The notes below the pieces were generated by a model. The model did not search any database and was not told where the DNA came from. It saw only the letters and a program-made list of their open reading frames with translations. Positions 62,577-64,000 of a DNA stretch of 64,000 nucleotides are shown piece after piece. This DNA is from CAZVKN01 sp964627035 (GTDB lineage Bacteria > Electryoneota > AABM5-125-24 > Hatepunaeales > Hatepunaeaceae). A program made the translations under genes and the position numbers. The DNA is taken from contig CAZVKN010000006.1 in assembly GCA_964627035.1 (NCBI GenBank), positions 55,686 to 119,685 on the forward strand, written 5' to 3'. Numbering within the stretch: the stretch's first letter is position 1; every line of letters starts with the position of its first letter.

Positions 62577-63767
62577 ATGGCAAAAGAAAAGTTTGTACGA
62601 GACAAACCCCACGTCAACATTGGCACAATCGGTCATGTTGACCACGGTAAAACAACCCTGACAGCGGCAATTACAATGTATTTGTCGGCACAAGGTTTGT
62701 CTGAAGTGCGTTCGTTCGATTCAATTGACAACGCACCAGAAGAGAAAGCACGTGGTATCACGATTGCTACCGCTCATATCGAGTATGCGACTGCTAACCG
62801 TCACTACGCACACGTTGACTGCCCTGGACATGCTGACTATGTTAAGAACATGGTTACCGGTGCTGCCCAGATGGACGGTGCGATTGTGGTGGTAGGTGCC
62901 AACGACGGTCCTATGCCGCAGACTCGCGAACACATCTTGCTGGCACGTCAGGTCAACGTTCCGTATCTGGTCATTTTTATGAACAAGACAGATTTGGTTG
63001 ACGACCCTGAACTGATAGAACTGGTCGAGATGGAGATGATTGATCTGCTTAATGAATACGATTTCCCGGGTGACGACATTCCGATCATTAAAGGATCAGC
63101 CTTGGCAGCGATGAACGATCCTAATGATGAGAAAGCAAACGCTTGCATCAAAGAATTGATGGATGCCGTTGACAGCTACATCCCGACTCCGGAACGTGAT
63201 GTTGACAAGCCGTTCCTGATGCCGGTTGAGGATGTCTTTTCAATCACCGGTCGTGGTACGGTTGCCACAGGCAGAATCGAGCGTGGAATGGTTCATACCG
63301 GTGACCAAGTCGAACTCGTCGGTATTCGCGAATCGCGGAAAACTGTCTGTACCGGTGTCGAGATGTTCCGCAAGATTCTTGATGACGGTCAGGCGGGTGA
63401 CAACGTCGGTCTGCTGCTTCGCGGTATCAACAAGGACGAGATCGAGCGTGGTATCGTTATTGCAAAGCCTGGTTCGATTACACCACACACCAAGTTTGAG
63501 GGTGAGGTTTACGTTCTGTCACGCAACGAAGGTGGTCGTCATACTCCGTTCTTCAGCGGTTATCGTCCACAATTTTATTTCCGCACCACAGATGTAACGG
63601 GTGCATCCGAGCTGCCGGAAGGTCGTGAAATGGTAATGCCCGGTGACAACGTCACAATCACCGTTACGCTGATCAACCCGATTGCCATGGAAGAAGGCGT
63701 CCGGTTTGCAATCAGAGAAGGTGGTCGTACCGTCGGTGCAGGTGTCGTGACCAAGGTGATCGAATAG
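62577..63767 (+). CDS. tuf: elongation factor Tu
   Basis: EF-Tu delivers aminoacyl-tRNA to the ribosome. The 396-residue protein begins MAKEKFVRDKPHVNIGTIGH, with G1 GHVDHGKT, G3 DCPGHADY, G4 MNKTDLVDD and domain 2-3 segments such as FSITGRGTVATGRIERG. AAGAGGA lies seven bases before the ATG. It follows four tRNA genes as in the E. coli tufB operon. A TATAAT at 62545-62550 with a poor -35 could give extra transcription. Confidence 0.99.
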   Translation: MAKEKFVRDKPHVNIGTIGHVDHGKTTLTAAITMYLSAQGLSEVRSFDSIDNAPEEKARGITIATAHIEYATANRHYAHVDCPGHADYVKNMVTGAAQMDGAIVVVGANDGPMPQTREHILLARQVNVPYLVIFMNKTDLVDDPELIELVEMEMIDLLNEYDFPGDDIPIIKGSALAAMNDPNDEKANACIKELMDAVDSYIPTPERDVDKPFLMPVEDVFSITGRGTVATGRIERGMVHTGDQVELVGIRESRKTVCTGVEMFRKILDDGQAGDNVGLLLRGINKDEIERGIVIAKPGSITPHTKFEGEVYVLSRNEGGRHTPFFSGYRPQFYFRTTDVTGASELPEGREMVMPGDNVTITVTLINPIAMEEGVRFAIREGGRTVGAGVVTKVIE

Positions 63768-63782
63768 CAAGGAGCCTGACCG

Positions 63783-63932
63783 GTGCGAGATATTGTCATT
63801 TTAGCTTGCAACGAATGTAAACGTCGCAACTACAACACGACCAAAAATAAACGGAATCAGCCTGGACGTGTGGAATACAAGAAATACTGTTCACATTGCA
63901 AGAGTCACACCTTGCATAAGGAAACGCGGTAA
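63783..63932 (+). CDS. rpmG: 50S ribosomal protein L33
   Basis: A 49-residue protein starting with GTG at 63783. It reads RDIVILACNECKRRNYNTTK, then KNKRNQPGRVEYKKYCSHCKSHTLHKETR split over the rest, with two CxxC pairs, the zinc-binding form of L33. AAGGAG lies eight bases before the start. Its place after tuf and before tRNA-Trp is the standard operon order. Confidence 0.95.
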   Translation: MRDIVILACNECKRRNYNTTKNKRNQPGRVEYKKYCSHCKSHTLHKETR

Positions 63933-63940
63933 TTGCAGAC

Positions 63941-64000
63941 AGGCTTGTAGCTCAATTGGCTAGAGCACCGGTCTCCAAAACCGGGGGTTGGGGGTTCGAG
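63941..64000 (+). tRNA. tRNA-Trp (anticodon CCA), cut by the window end
   Basis: The gene begins AGGCTTGTAGCTCAATTGG; the anticodon arm CCGGT CTCCAAA ACCGG gives CCA. The sequence ends within the T-arm. Genes secE and nusG are expected next. Confidence 0.93.

Overview
The window (64 kb, moderate GC) looks like chromosomal DNA of an uncultured Gram-negative bacterium of the Bacteroidetes/Chlorobi/Fibrobacteres (FCB) neighbourhood, for example a KSB1-, Zixibacteria- or Marinimicrobia-like lineage. This is inference. The supporting signs are: kdsA (Kdo/LPS synthesis); several secreted proteins ending in a 'YPNPFN' type IX secretion sorting domain; two giant gingipain (C25)-like proteins; a cbb3 oxidase locus ordered ccoI-ccoS-ccoNO(fused)-ccoQ-ccoP as in Bacteroidetes; and a DUF5683 protein. 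No phage, CRISPR array, rRNA or complete transposon was seen.

Layout. 1-6850 (minus strand): kdsA-glmS, a small unknown gene with an acyl-CoA ligase, an FkbM methyltransferase and a YifB/ComM ATPase. 7165-12973 (minus): cbb3 oxidase and its assembly genes. 13078-15763: a TolB-like lipoprotein convergent with histidine ammonia-lyase, with a shared terminator hairpin. 15989-28491: secreted-protein island with two C25-like giants, a broken sorting-domain remnant, a lipoprotein and another secreted protein. 28565-34135: Xer recombinase, then two tandem sensor kinases with near-identical kinase cores and one OmpR-type regulator. 34532-38749: membrane flippase-like protein and GT2 glycosyltransferase, queuosine-precursor transporter, LOG-like protein, endonuclease III homologue. 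38980-43374: a GH2-like membrane protein, guaB, rpsT. 43555-48972: TPR/TonB lipoprotein, pyrK, pyrD, rlpA, cdsA. 49243-55413: pyrG, deacetylase, folB, folK, deoxynucleoside kinase, ridA, DUF5683, HD protein. 55681-61903: purF, UbiA-type prenyltransferase, ferredoxin, geranylgeranyl reductase, pgsA, cysS. 61954-64000: tRNA-Thr, Tyr, Gly, Thr, then tuf, rpmG and tRNA-Trp, the classic translation operon.

The most striking feature is the density of palindromic repeats between genes. At least eight families are visible. One is a 129-131 bp element with terminal inverted repeats and two internal hairpins, present five times in both orientations, with 4-6 bp direct repeats flanking four copies. It behaves like a small non-autonomous transposon (MITE). 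Two copies sit inside other palindromic repeats, and one supplies the last 15 codons and the stop of pyrG. A different palindromic repeat lies in frame inside the DUF5683 gene, adding about 24 residues.

Several proteins appear to have lost canonical catalytic residues while keeping their fold: the C25-like pair, the GH2-like membrane protein, and the acyl-CoA ligase (Lys to Arg). Histidine ammonia-lyase has Val-Ser-Gly in place of the usual Ala-Ser-Gly cofactor tripeptide.
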